Positions 1 to 12,100 of a stretch of 64,000 nucleotides of DNA are shown here, piece by piece. Source of the DNA: Ceratopteris richardii (Eukaryota > Streptophyta > Polypodiopsida > Polypodiales > Pteridaceae). Position 1 is the stretch's first letter, and each line of letters opens with the position of its first letter. The position numbers and the translations under genes are program-made. The stretch spans positions 73,291,983-73,355,982 of the forward strand of contig CM035416.1 of NCBI GenBank assembly GCA_020310875.1. The letters run 5' to 3'. Under the pieces are notes generated by a model. It was not told where the DNA came from, did not search any database, and saw only the letters and a list, made by a program, of their open reading frames with translations.

Positions 1-2253
1 AGTCACGAAGTAAAGATAATTCCCAAAAGAAGTTGTGTGCATAGGACCATAAACATCTCTCTAAAAAAGCTGCAATTTTTGTGTAGCTCATATTGAACCA
101 TCTTTTGGGAAGAAGGAACACTGCATTTTTTTTTAAATACTTCATAGACATGTTTACCAACTACCTCAAGTTTGGGCAGAGAGGACACCATTTCATATTT
201 CTACAGGCATAGCAAACTAGCAAAATCCAGATGACCAAAACGTGTATGCCAAAGCTTTGCATCTGACATAGCTTGAGAATCTTGAATTACACATGTTGAA
301 TCATTCACAAATTTTTCATAATCTATGAGCTTGTACAACCCATGACATAAAATTCCAGAAGCAACAATGATGTCGCCATTTGACAAATCGTGAATTGTAC
401 ATTTGTCATCAAAAAATTTCATGGCCAAGCCGATCTTGGATAATGTTGAAACGGATAACAACTTTTCCTTGATCCCTGGAGCAAATAAAGCATCTGACAA
501 TGTAAAATAACTACCATCAGCAGTAGTCAGAATGATCTTACCAACTCCAATGATATGATAATATGAGTTGTTGGTGCATGTGACAGTATTCCCTATAGGA
601 GCAGGCTCAAGTGAAGTGAAGAAATTGTGATGTGAGGTAATATGTTTGGTTGCCCCACTATCAAAGTACCAAACATCTGTGTCTACTGTAGACATAGATT
701 GTTCATGAGAAGATGGTTCATAAGTGCAAATAGTAGTAAATGTCCACTCTTCATTTTGCACAAGATTAGTGGACTCTATATTGGGTGTAGAGGCCTCTGC
801 AAGAACCATTCTAGTCCCTTTCTTCTTTACCTATTTTGTAGCCAATTTTGGACAGCTCTTTATGACATGATCATTTCCTTTACAGTATTTTCAAAATGAT
901 TTCTACTTTTATGTTTTCTTCTCGTCTCTATCATCCTTCTTTGATTGTGCAGAACTAGTAGACTTTTGCTCACTAGTAGATGAGCTCCATTTACCTTTGC
1001 CCTTCTGACTAGCCAGGAAAGCTTAATCTACAACATACATAATGGACATGTTCTGCCTAGACTGATCTTCCTGCAACATAATAGAGACTAACTCCTCAAA
1101 TGTTAAGGCATTTGGATTTCCTTTCATCATCAATCGAAGAGTCGAAGCAAAACTTTGATATGAATCTAGACCATTCAGAACAGTTTGCACAAGCAAACTG
1201 TCAGGTAAGACTTCATCAATAGAAATCAAATGCTCCTTCAAATCTTTGATCTTTGTCAAAAAAAATTCTATGGAATCTCCTTCATTCATGTCCTCACTTT
1301 TCAATTGTTTTCAGAGGTAAGCAACACGAGCCCCATTCCTTGCATGGTATAAAGTGGTAAGTGTATCCTAAGCATCATTTGCTATTTTGCAGGAGTGAAT
1401 GTGAAGAATAATGGTATGTTTGATAGGCAAGGCTATCAATGCATGTGTCTGAGCATCTCTGCCATCCCAATGAAGTTGCTCTATAGTAGGTGCAGCAAGA
1501 ACCACAGCACAAATAGGAACTGAAGAATATCACCATCTTCAATGCCATCTGCATCACCTTCAATAACTATATTTGCAGGTGTAATAGGACGTTTTTCAAC
1601 ACCCTGCACAATATTCCATAGTCCTTTTGCAACCAATAGATGACACATCATTTAAGCCCATAATGGGTAATTGATACCATCCAACTTATCCTCAATAGCC
1701 AATATACAAAATACATCACTTCTTTCAACCATGGCCGCTTACTAAAATACCTTGATGTAAAAAAAAGATTGTATCTCAAAAAGTTGAACAGAACTACCCT
1801 GTTGAGTTTTGCTAAACCTATAACAGACTTCAAGATGACCGAAACCTATATATATATCTTTGGCACAAAAAGATGAAATTGCTTGCACAAGCATTGCAAT
1901 AGTGTGTTTAGAGGCCAAAACTCCTAATCGCCCTGAGTATGCTCACCAATTTTTATGTGATTTTGAGACTATAACTAGCAGGGTGTTAATGATGCCATAG
2001 ATAAAGTGATGACCTAGTCTGATACCAATTAATGGAGTTTGAGGTCTACGAAATCACGCAAACAGCACAAGGAAGAAGAAGAAGCTTGGATCACAACACA
2101 CAATACTGAATGTATTACCAAGAAAATGTACAAAGATAAGTGACCCCTTAGGGTTATAGGCACAAGCCAGGGGGAAAACCTCCTAAAGAGGGAAAAAAGT
2201 GCCCTAGAGGTCCTAGTGTTTTCACACACATCACTACCTTAATTATATCAACA
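1..2253 (-). mobile_element. Ty1/Copia relict, lineage A, cut by the window edge
   Basis: Minus-strand Copia fossil. From right to left it shows a 5' LTR at about 2030-2253, a primer-binding site complementary to initiator Met-tRNA just left of it (about 2015-2029), a leader, gag (about 1750-780, including a UBN2-type segment and a zinc-knuckle region), a protease-like segment with a DSGATKH-type core near 640, and the start of the integrase region near 1-250. The same parts lie in the same order in the complete copy at 37320-42473, clearly diverged, so this copy is older. It is broken, with roughly ten or more interruptions, and continues beyond the left edge. Its 3' end is not in the window. 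Confidence 0.85.
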
Positions 2254-2718
2254 CATAGAATTTATATGTTTTGACATAGAGTTTTGAGAATGATGTTCCA
2301 AATTAATATGGTAATAAATGCATATATATATTGGAAGCTTAGATAGTCAATTAAAGGTCTTAGGAGTTACTTCAGCTGGTTTGGAGTGGGTTTTTGTCAA
2401 GACCCTCTCTTTTCTGTAAGTTACCCATCACTCCTAACAATGCATAGGGCTTCATTACATGGCCATGCACAAGGCACATCTTTTCTATCACCCATGCAAA
2501 TGCACTACTCCAAGAAATTAAAGATGGAGGATGTTGAAACATTTGTAGCAGAAAAAGGCCATAAAAGAGCATCTATCTGGTAGCAGATTCCACATGGTTC
2601 TAGCTATTCCAGACTTAGTAGATGACAAATAGTGCATGGACTACTCGACTTGATAGGACCACCTACCTAGACTCAACAAAAATCTTGTAGAGGAAGACAA
2701 GATCTAGGATGAGGGCAT
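2254..2718. other. intergenic DNA, nothing recognised
   Basis: AT-rich sequence between the Copia A LTR and the LTR-like block that follows. The open frames here are short and overlap on both strands, with no recognisable protein motif. Confidence 0.5.
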
Positions 2719-3630
2719 TGTTAGATGGCTATGGCAAGGCCCAAAAGTTCTTCAAATTTACTTTTGATTTAACCCACTTTTAAATAAAAACCCTTGTATT
2801 TTTAATAGCAAGAATATTTGTATATATTCAAGGATTTGTGAATGTTGCTTTGTAATTTTAGGGAAGAGTCTTCCCTCAAAATAACCATGAGAAAAAAGAA
2901 TTTTGGAGTTTTTTTCTTCTATTTTCTAAGATCTTCTTTAAATAAAAAGGGAAAGGGACCTGGGAGAAACCTATGAAAAGGCCAATACATTACTTGTAAG
3001 GATATTTTTAGTAGAATGAAATCATGAGTTATATTCTTCGAAATTCGTATTTGTGCTTCTCTATGCATTTTGAATGAGCTTAGTGAGTGATTGTGGATGT
3101 GTGACACTTGTTTATGAGTTATGAAAGTATCATCTGTCATGTTTGCAACATTTTGATTTGGTTAGACATGATTAAACTCTTGTTCTACTTGAGAAGAAGG
3201 AATTCTAGAAGTTTTTGATCTTTGTACAAGGCTTTAAACCTCCTTTTGTATTTTTACCTCTTGCAATTTTAGTGCTTTTTGAGAGCTTCGAAATACACTA
3301 TGACATGTTAGATCATCAAGGTTGCATCATGCTTGAGGAGGATTTCCTCTGTTCCAAAATCCATCATTTGGAATGTATCCTAGTAGAAGATATCTCTTGT
3401 AGAACCTTCATCAATATTCATTTATGGTACTTCATGAGGATCTCTTATGGATCAATTATTTGTGTAAAAGCTAGAGTTTTACTCTTGTAAGAGGATAAAG
3501 GAAAATTTCATATTCCATGAGATTGAAGGTAGTTGAGTTTGGTGATAAATTAGTCACCAAATCAAGATCTAAAAGGAGACTTGTACTTTTCCTAGATTAT
3601 AGGAAGATGATTCATTCATTACAACTAACA
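2719..3630. mobile_element. LTR-like block with TGTTAG/CTAACA termini
   Basis: A 912-bp block starts with TGTTAG and ends with CTAACA, the short inverted termini typical of plant LTRs. Immediately right is a polypurine tract when read on the minus strand (TTGTGGGGAT, 3631-3640), which would make this the 3' LTR of a minus-strand element. A purine-rich GATGAGGGCAT also abuts the left end, so the orientation is not settled. No coding remains can be assigned on either side. It could be chance; no second LTR was found. Confidence 0.35.
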
Positions 3631-3994
3631 ATCCCCACAAGCTGATTTGAAATCAAATTATTATAAAAGGAGCCATGGACTTCACATAGAGTCTATAAAA
3701 AGACTCACAATCTCTTGTATTATGAGTTAGATCAAATATACATTACTTTTGATCTTAAAATGTTGCTCTACTTCAATCTCTCCATGATCATTTCCAATGA
3801 TATTTAACTTGCAGATGCTAGTTCTCTCTCTAAAATGATCCAAATTTAGTAAGCAAGCATTCATTCAAAAGATAATAGTCTGTACTTCATGTGTATAAAT
3901 TGTGGGAGCGTTTGTTTCAATACATTGTGAGAAGTTTGGATTTTAAGGTCTCGGGGTCTATCTCTTCAAACCCCTGAAAAGTTGGGGATATATT
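3631..3994. other. short non-coding stretch between two LTR-like blocks
   Basis: AT-rich, no open frame of interest. The right end carries a purine-rich GTTGGGGATAT just before the LTR-like block that starts at 3995. Confidence 0.4.
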
Positions 3995-4560
3995 TGTTGG
4001 ATGTTAGGCTTATAGATGAAGTATACCTTGCTTATAAATTGTAACCTTGTGCAGTATAGAATTGCAACCCTATAATCCATTATCCTCTAAGATGATTTTA
4101 CCCAATTGTAATGAGGCCTGTAGCACTAAGTGTGACAAGTTGAATGATTCATCCAAAAATAGCAAGTTTCTTTGAGCTAATCAATGTGCAAGTCTATCTA
4201 TTTTCAATTAAACTTTTCTCATTGATTCTCCAAAGCACATATGGTTTTTTTTATTGCATCAGACTTTCCAAAAGCTACAAGGATAGTCATGTGCTGGTTG
4301 GTTGAACCAATCTTCATCACTTGGAACCTCAAATTTCTACTTCACTCAAGCTTCTCCAAGTTCTCTCAGTGGTATGAGAGCAGCATCAAGACGGGTGATG
4401 CATTTCCCTCAATTATTGAGAAGCCTGATAGAAAAAACTTGTTTCTTGGAAAATCAAAATGAAAGCCTATTTGCAAGGTAATTGTAGGCATACCCCCGAG
4501 CCTCATGTTCTAATCTCAAAGAACGTGTTTCATATCTTTTATGGAATCCCTGCACAAATG
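3995..4560 (+). mobile_element. Copia-like LTR with primer site and trace of gag
   Basis: A 374-bp block (3995-4368) begins TGTTGG and ends CTCTCA. It is followed at once by TGGTATGAGAGC (4370-4381), one base different from the TGGTATCAGAGC Met-tRNA primer site of plant Copia elements. About 65 bp further, near 4447, a short peptide of the WKIKMKAYLQG type matches the start of a UBN2-type Copia gag. It reads as the 5' end of an old plus-strand Copia element that soon becomes unrecognisable. It is badly broken; the right limit is arbitrary. Confidence 0.45.
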
Positions 4561-7500
4561 ATTCAAAACATCACCTAGGTTTGCACTTGATAAACAGATC
4601 TATGTGGAAAGTAGGGAATGAATCATAAGAGTGGATCAAAGGCATACCTGGCCAATTCATTGTTTGCATTATGTGCTATTTGGGAACTAACATGTGAAAT
4701 GGGTGGATTCAAATTACTAGTTCATTTATGGGAATCATTGGTGCATGGATGGAGTAACTAAGGTGGGATTCTTATCCCTAAGAAGACTTTGAGAAATCTT
4801 GATTCACTTGAATTTGATTTGAAAAACTAGAAGTTTGGTTGTCCCAAACATCTAACTTGGATATTTGTACTATGGTTCAATCCCAACCAACATTTACTTG
4901 ATTTTTTTCATTCGACTGGAGGAACACTTTGTCCTAATGGGCTTGAAAATCCTATGTAGAATGTAGGGAGAAATTTTGTCATTCGCTTTTGGTCAACCTT
5001 AATTTAATTTGATAAAGTCAAATCCAAAATGAAAATTGTCCAACTTAGGATAGTTTTCTCAAAATATTGAGCTTTATGTTCCTAGGAATTTTCAATCTTA
5101 TGAGCAATTCCTAACTTGTCTTTCCTAGATTGTATTGAACTCTATGAAATTCATTAGAGTTATGCTATGTAACTTGAAGCAAAATCAAATGAATAAATAA
5201 ACTTAGGCTTAGGATCTTTTGAAGATTGAATGGGTTCTTGTACATAACATCTATTTGGGATGTTTAGTTTAGTTACCTTGTTCGACTAACCTTGGACTTT
5301 CATGAAAATAATCCCTTTATCTGAGTTGAATCCAAAAGATTTGTGAAGCGAAAAGAAAGAACTAAACTTTGTGCAACTAATTTAATCTTCTAAGATACTT
5401 GAACTTGCTATGAGTCAAATTCTAGGTGACCCAAGACCAAGTTTTCAAGGGTCTGTTTCAACAAGGTATTGAAGCAATTTATTTATCTGTAAGAGGAAGA
5501 ATCTAGATTCTCAAAACATTTCATGGTCTAAATCTAAACATCATCCAACCACAAGATACTAGTGTGTATCCAACATCAGTGTGTCAACCCACTGAGGTTC
5601 AAATAATGCTATTTTTACTCAAAGTAATGATTCACTTGAGATTAAGTTAATCTTTCCTTTATTCAATTTCTTTATGACTTCCTTTCTTGGAATGCAAGTC
5701 TTGTGCATTATGTGGAGTCAAGAGATTGAATTTTCCAAGTTACACTAGAAACTTGGTGCTTAACTAAGTCTATCTAAGCTTAGTTGAAAGAATAATTTCA
5801 AATTCCTATTTCTTAATAAATTCATCAAATATTTTTGAATCAAAAACAATTTATGTTGAAGTGTTCCATAATCCAAATAAGATCATGCTTTTCCCTATTT
5901 CAATTGTAAACAAAGGTATTGGAATTGAATTACTTCTTGATCTTCTTACTTACTTGATCTTGGAGTATCTTGTAAAAAACTTATTATGAAGTATCTTGTA
6001 AGATCATACTTTTATTTAAACTTCCCCTTTGAAGTTTTAATTCCCCCTGAGGATCCAATCTTACTTCAAGATTCATTCTAGGAAGATACATATCATCCCA
6101 CAGTCTAATGTCCCATACCATCTTTCGTACATCAATCTAAGTATAAAATTTGGTTTCCCATACCATCTTAATTTATATTCACATTGATGTGTGAGTGATA
6201 CTTATCTTAAATTCTAAACATATCTTTATAGAGCATCTTCTCACTTAAATTCTTTAAAAGAATTCAGAAGTTTTTAAACATTACCTCAAGTTGATTTTCT
6301 AGGTTTTGATTCCTCCACACGATCGTTTCACAATCTTGTGCTTTGCCTTGAAAACTTGAAAAAAATTTGATGGAACATCCATCCTTCTTTTCTAGGATTT
6401 TCTAAAAGAAAACCAATTATAATTCCATGTTCTTGAATTTCTCAAATTGAATTCCTACTAGTTATACTCAACCAATTTGTAGCTACAAGAGCTTTTCACT
6501 TCTTATCTCTAGATTCCTTTCTTCTAAAGCTTTAAGTAGCTACCCCAAGGACTTTATAGGAATCTCTCTACTACTTAAGTCTAAGCATCTACTTATGATT
6601 TTGGATTCTACCTTTAAGAAATCCCTTTAAGGATAGGCAAACACTATGGTTTACTTTCCACAGGCTTAATTACCATCATCACAGTTGCAAACTACATACT
6701 TGGACATTTTACCATATTCACACTTGGAACAGCTTACTCTCTTCACACTTTCCTTTGGATAAGTGGAACTTGGGCATGTTGCAACTATCTTTGTGGTTTA
6801 TAAACATCTTTATGTTTAGGGATCCCATATTTCCTAAACTTTAGCATGCCAAAAAGTTATTTTCTAAATAAATTTCTCAGTCAATATCTATATTCTAAAG
6901 ATGTTTACTTTCCCTTTCCTAACCATAAGTTAGGCGTAATGATTCTCTCCCATTTTTTTAGAATAATATACTTGAAAAGACATCAAAGCTTCAATCACAT
7001 GATAGCTTCTATCTTTATAATATCTTTCAAAAGGACATCATTCCGTACTTGTCCTAATATATTTATGAACTTATATCTTGTTTTGGGAAAAGTTCATGTA
7101 TCACTAGAGATCCATTTCTTGGAACTTCTTATATTCCCAAAAGAGAAGTTCACCTTGAATATGATAGGAGAATAGCATGATTCATGAAATAGAATACTAG
7201 ACTATTTCATTTAAGTTCTTGTCTTTAGGAACTATTTCATTCCTGAAGATCACTCGTTTAGGTTTCCTCTTGAAGCTATAAATAGCTTAAATGAAACCAC
7301 AAAGTAACGTTGTAACCCTTCTAAGAGGAAGATTTCTTTCAAAGTTTCCATGTTTCTTGGCACTTGCATCATTATTATAGATGCAATCATTGAACCTAAC
7401 ATCCAACTATTGAACTTCAACGTTCAATGGATGTTAAAGTTCAATCACACGTCTTTGATTTCCATCACTTCTTGGGATGGAAGCAAGTGAAAGTGTTCAC

Positions 7501-7855
7501 TTAAAAGTACTTATGGAACTTTGAAAACTATCTTAAGTTATCATCCTACTTAGATGCAGGAGAAACATACAAGAATGTGTAAAATCTCTTTTAACTTTCC
7601 TCTATGAATCTCTAAGTATCACCTAGACTCGGAGTCAAAATAAATTTTATATGTTTGCAAGTAGTTATGTATTCTTTCCCATCAAAAAGGCAAGAAAACT
7701 TAATGCTTGACTTTCTTCTCGTGCCTACTTTTACTAAAACATACATCTAGCATACTAACTAACTAGTTTTCTATTTTCCCAAATGTCAAACTTGAATTTT
7801 AAAAATGAAGCTAACTACTATGAAAGTACATTCATTTATCTACCTACCTCGCAAA
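4561..7855. other. AT-rich intergenic DNA, probably eroded repeats
   Basis: No gene is visible. Open frames are short and scattered. The motif TGTCCCATACCATCT near 6110 recurs on the opposite strand near 36835, inside the old sequence that flanks the complete Copia A copy. This hints that both are remnants of one older repeat family. Confidence 0.4.
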
Positions 7856-8010
7856 CAATCATGCTCCTTATACATGCAAATGCATGTGCTTGCATGCAAT
7901 GCATATGCTAGCAGGCATCTATTGGCATGTTTTTGCATGCCCTAAACTAATTCAAGTAGTTCTTGAGCTTGCGTGCATGCACTTAATTCATCTATGCACA
8001 AACATACTAA
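7856..8010. repeat. cluster of CATGCA/GCATGC motifs
   Basis: A dense run of GCATGC- and CATGCA-type hexamers (alternating purine-pyrimidine) in about 150 bp. The hexamer is the plant RY element bound by B3-domain factors, but no gene lies close enough to suggest a promoter. Simple-sequence drift is the plainer explanation. Confidence 0.5.
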
Positions 8011-10725
8011 CTTTGATTCATTTAAAGATATGAACATACTAGTGCATATGCTTGAGTGCTTCAAGAAACTTTTTTTTTCTAACAAGAAGGAATCTTGTGT
8101 TGTGCATTGAAAGCATTCTCTTGGAAAGACAAAATACACAAACATTTCTTTTTTTTTCTATGCATGAGCTTTTGGATGCATGCAAGTTTTCTTGGGGCCA
8201 ATGTGCTTTCCAATACATCTATGTTTGCCCATTTAGCTTTCATGAATGTTCGTTAAATTTGCATAAACATTATCAAAATTCAAGACTTATACCATCTTTC
8301 AATTATAATCAAATGCAATCATCATGAAATCAAAGATCAAAGTAAGTATTGAAATGAAAACATCAACTTGGAAAATACGTAGCTTGAATAGATAGTTACA
8401 TTCTTCATCTGATCCTCGAGAAGAGCTAATCTTCAATTGATATCCTCCTCTTTGTTTTTATTTCCTACTTCATGCCATGAAAGGATGAGTTCAAATCGGC
8501 TCTATCTTCATGAGGTAACATGCTCAAAACTTTGCTCTTCAGATGAGCACAAAATACATCATAATGATGTTGGCCTTCTTGATCAAGGTTCAGACCTCGA
8601 ATTCGGGTGTCTCTCCTTCTAACCACTGATCAGTCCATCATAGTTCTTTTTCAGCACATGATAGGTTGTGCTCATGAAGAGAACAAAACTCTTCTATGCA
8701 AGAGGTCTAGATTTTGACTGCTACTCATGCAGATGAGAGCCATTTCAATGTGTTTTATCTTGCTTTAAATATCTATGAATAGAGCTATCTAGTCAACTAG
8801 AAGTTGTGATGCATAGGATAGCTCGCTTTCTACCATGTGTGAAGGTTCACGTTTGATTCCCCTTGCTACATGAGTCACCTTTCAAAGAGTTCTTATTTTT
8901 GTATCCTTCCCAAAAATTTTGAACAATATTGTTCTGAAAACACCCTCTTTTGGAAAATGAGCCTCAAACTACACCCAATCCATAGGAATAGCGTTAGTCT
9001 CCTTAAGGCTCATCCACCATTTGTATGTGTGTGTTCCAAGCGAGAGACTCTCTTCCAACACTTGATACTCATGTGGGGTTCCTTTTAATTGGTCCAAGTC
9101 TTTTCGCTTTTGTTAAAAAGTGTAGATTGCATCCTTTTTCCTGTCTCTATCATCCCCTATAAATTTGGGTGGCTTCAAATATCAGGTAGAGGTGAATCCC
9201 TAGAATTCTTTTCCTTTAAAGTGCTAAGAGGTGTAGGCTCTCTCCTAATCATGTAATAAGTTTCATAAGAAATTTTTTTGTTGTCTTCTCTATTTGTGAA
9301 CAAAGAGCTAATATGAGTTTCAAGAGTGATGAGTTGAGTTTTTATTGCTCAAAATTTGAGGTCATACTCCCTAAGATGATTCTAATCTGGTTGTCCTATC
9401 AAGAAGGTCACAATTTTGAGTATGAGTAATAGACTTATCATATAAGATCAACCTCTTCAACATCTTGCTTTTCTGGTTCTTGATTTTTTTCAATTTTGGA
9501 TTTGTATGTCGCTCAAAGTGTTGAGGATTTTCTAATGAAACTAAAACTAAAGGAAGCAAATAAAGTACTCAAAATGAAAGAAATGACTCAATAACACTTC
9601 CCCAACAATCTCCAAAGCTTTGCATTCATCCAGAACTACTCACATGCAAACTATTTTGAAGGTTTTTGGTGAGCTAAACAAGAGGATCAAAGAGGAGATG
9701 AAGGGAGAGAGGAGAGGATAGATGCACACACATGTGTGCGAGCCTTGAAACCCACATAATGATCTTCTCGAGGCGATGCTCTATAAAAGATATGTGAACA
9801 TAGGGGTAAGGTTACATGATTCTTACATCCCAACAATCTCCCACCCAAGGGTCAATGTGACTATAAGTGGTGACACATACAAATAACGATGTACGACTAT
9901 ACACCACCTCAAAAAAGGTGTATCCATGCACCTCAAACTACTCTAAAATCATATCAATAAGATTCGAGCTCACATATGACTGATGCAAGAACTGATAAAG
10001 TTCTTGCAAAGCGACCTCTTGCTCTATGCCTATGTCAATCATCGGAAATCAATATCGCAAGAACCCTTCAGTGGCTTCCAACTAAAGAATTCCCAGCACT
10101 ATGCAGTACATAAGAAATACGAGAGACAAAAATACATAAACAAGATATCATAGACCTTCTTTCAATACAAAGGCAGAGAGTTGTAAATCATGATCCCAAC
10201 CATAAGATGTCCACACAAACCATTATCACAATCACAATAGATTGATTTTCAAAAACAATAACAATTCAAGCAATGAAACTCCCATTATACCTGTATATCT
10301 AAAGACCAAAGGGAAAACAAGAAAATGCCTGGATTCTCTACAAACGGTTAGCACAATGACAATACCTTGTCTCTGAAATATAACAATAACTTCGGAAATT
10401 AAACTAGAATTTATGCTTACATATCCTAAAAAGGGGCATTTGTTCTGGATAATAATGCCAAATAAACAAATAAACAGTCATCCTGCATTCTATACATAAA
10501 ACTTGTAGTCATTAATACATGCACTCAAATCTACTTCATACAAGCTGTATTTCTATCAAGTCACACTCATGTGCAGTCATTTGTAAGGGTTAAATGAATA
10601 CTGATACATAAAAGCATCCTACGTACCCATTTCACTTGCACAAATAGACGCACACAGCAACGAAAAAGCACATGTTTCAGTTTCAAGGGTGCAGATGGCA
10701 CTTTATGAGCACACAATATGTGTCA
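8011..10725. other. intergenic DNA with one possible LTR/polypurine boundary
   Basis: No recognisable coding sequence. At about 9827-9845 the minus strand reads GGGTGGGAGAT followed by TGTTGGGATG, the pattern of a polypurine tract followed by an LTR start. The same CCCAACAATCTCC string also occurs near 9601. Neither side gives a recognisable retroelement protein, so no element is called. Confidence 0.35.
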
Positions 10726-11045
10726 TTAATTTATGCAACAAATGCATGTCTGCATGTGTTTAAGCATATGAAAGGTGAAACGTGCAATGCTCACAAATTG
10801 GCATATATGCACATATAGACACATGAATGTATGTATACATACATTGGAATGCACACATGCATGTATACATGCACGCACATTTACACCTGTAGTACATACA
10901 TGCACATATGTAAGTATACATATGCACACAGATGTGCCTGCAAAACATTCATAGAGACATGTACATATGCATATGCATGCACTGGTATGTGTGAATTTGT
11001 GTGACATGTAATCCACAAACATGTTCATCAAATAATCACACAATG
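10726..11045. repeat. alternating purine-pyrimidine simple-sequence tract
   Basis: About 320 bp dominated by interspersed ATGCAC, GTATAC and ACATGC steps, almost strictly alternating purine and pyrimidine in long runs. Such DNA can adopt Z form and slips easily. The cysteine- and histidine-rich open frames here follow from the repeat composition and are not genes. It lies about 1.1 kb beyond the stop codon of the DUF868 gene. Confidence 0.65.
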
Positions 11046-12100
11046 TGTAATTTCCTTCTTACATGCATATAACTTAGCTTGCCACACTCCTGCAGACACG
11101 GTAAGATCCTCAATAATCTGACTTCGGATTGGGCAGTTAGTTCTTAGGGACTGATGCCCCGTAGAGAGCTGAGGAGAGATAATTATAGACTGATTTCTGA
11201 CATCTTCACTTTTGGAATACACGATTACCCAATACAAGAGAGGCCACCACACACAGTTTATAAAAAGGCCTAAAGACAAGCCAAAGATAAACAAGAACAG
11301 AAACATAAATCATATTGTGATTCTAGGCTTCTAAGCCTCTAAAGGCAGTTCAAGCATCTAGAAGCCTTAGAAGCAAATATTTATATACAATGAATCAAGC
11401 CAAAATTTTACACTGAAAGACAATCTCGGAAAAATTGTAGAATTCACCTTGTAATGACTTCCAAGAAAAAGATATCTCAACTAGTATGGCCACATGGAAT
11501 GCTACAGGACCTGTCTATCATCAAGGCTTACTGCAGCATCACCTAGGACCTGCCTAGATATCACCATGCAGTCTGCACCCATGAAAGCACATCACAGCAA
11601 GACTTTCTTCAAAGAATCGATCTCTATGTTTCAGATCATCAAGAGAGATTATATCTTTTCCATCAGACTCCCACTGTACAAGGAGAACGAACAGACTATC
11701 AACCAGTTGCATACGTTCAGATAACATGTTCATAAAGCATACCATCGTACACATACTTATGATCTCTCTGGCATGGGAAAAAGCATGATCTGGCAATCAC
11801 AAGGAACAATATCTGACAACCATCTGAAATCATCCATGTATGCCCATAATTCTTTGTACCTGATAGATGAAGCATAGTCACCTCACAAAATGGTATGCAC
11901 AAAAGCCAGCATACATTTTTGCAGTCATGAGAGAGGGCCCCACAGAACCGCAAAAGATCCATAAAGCCGTTAGTTTCAGACAGGCTTGATATTGTTCAAC
12001 AGGTCACAATATGTAAAAATGTGAGTGCTGCATCAGACAAAGTGACATACGAGCAGCCATCGAACATCTTCAGCTCCAGATTCAGTCATATTGCCATGCT
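11046..12100. other. 3' flank of the DUF868 gene
   Basis: Immediate downstream flank of the minus-strand DUF868 gene. It presumably contains its 3' UTR and polyadenylation site, but I see no convincing signal to place them. A short imperfect palindrome rich in AAGCCT and AGAAGC lies at about 11320-11375. No further exon or gene is apparent. Confidence 0.4.

Noticed and set aside
10726-11043. Cysteine-rich 62- and 105-codon frames that look like small secreted peptides
   Set aside because: The composition is dictated by the alternating ATGCAC/GTATAC tract; there are no spaced cysteine motifs of a known family.
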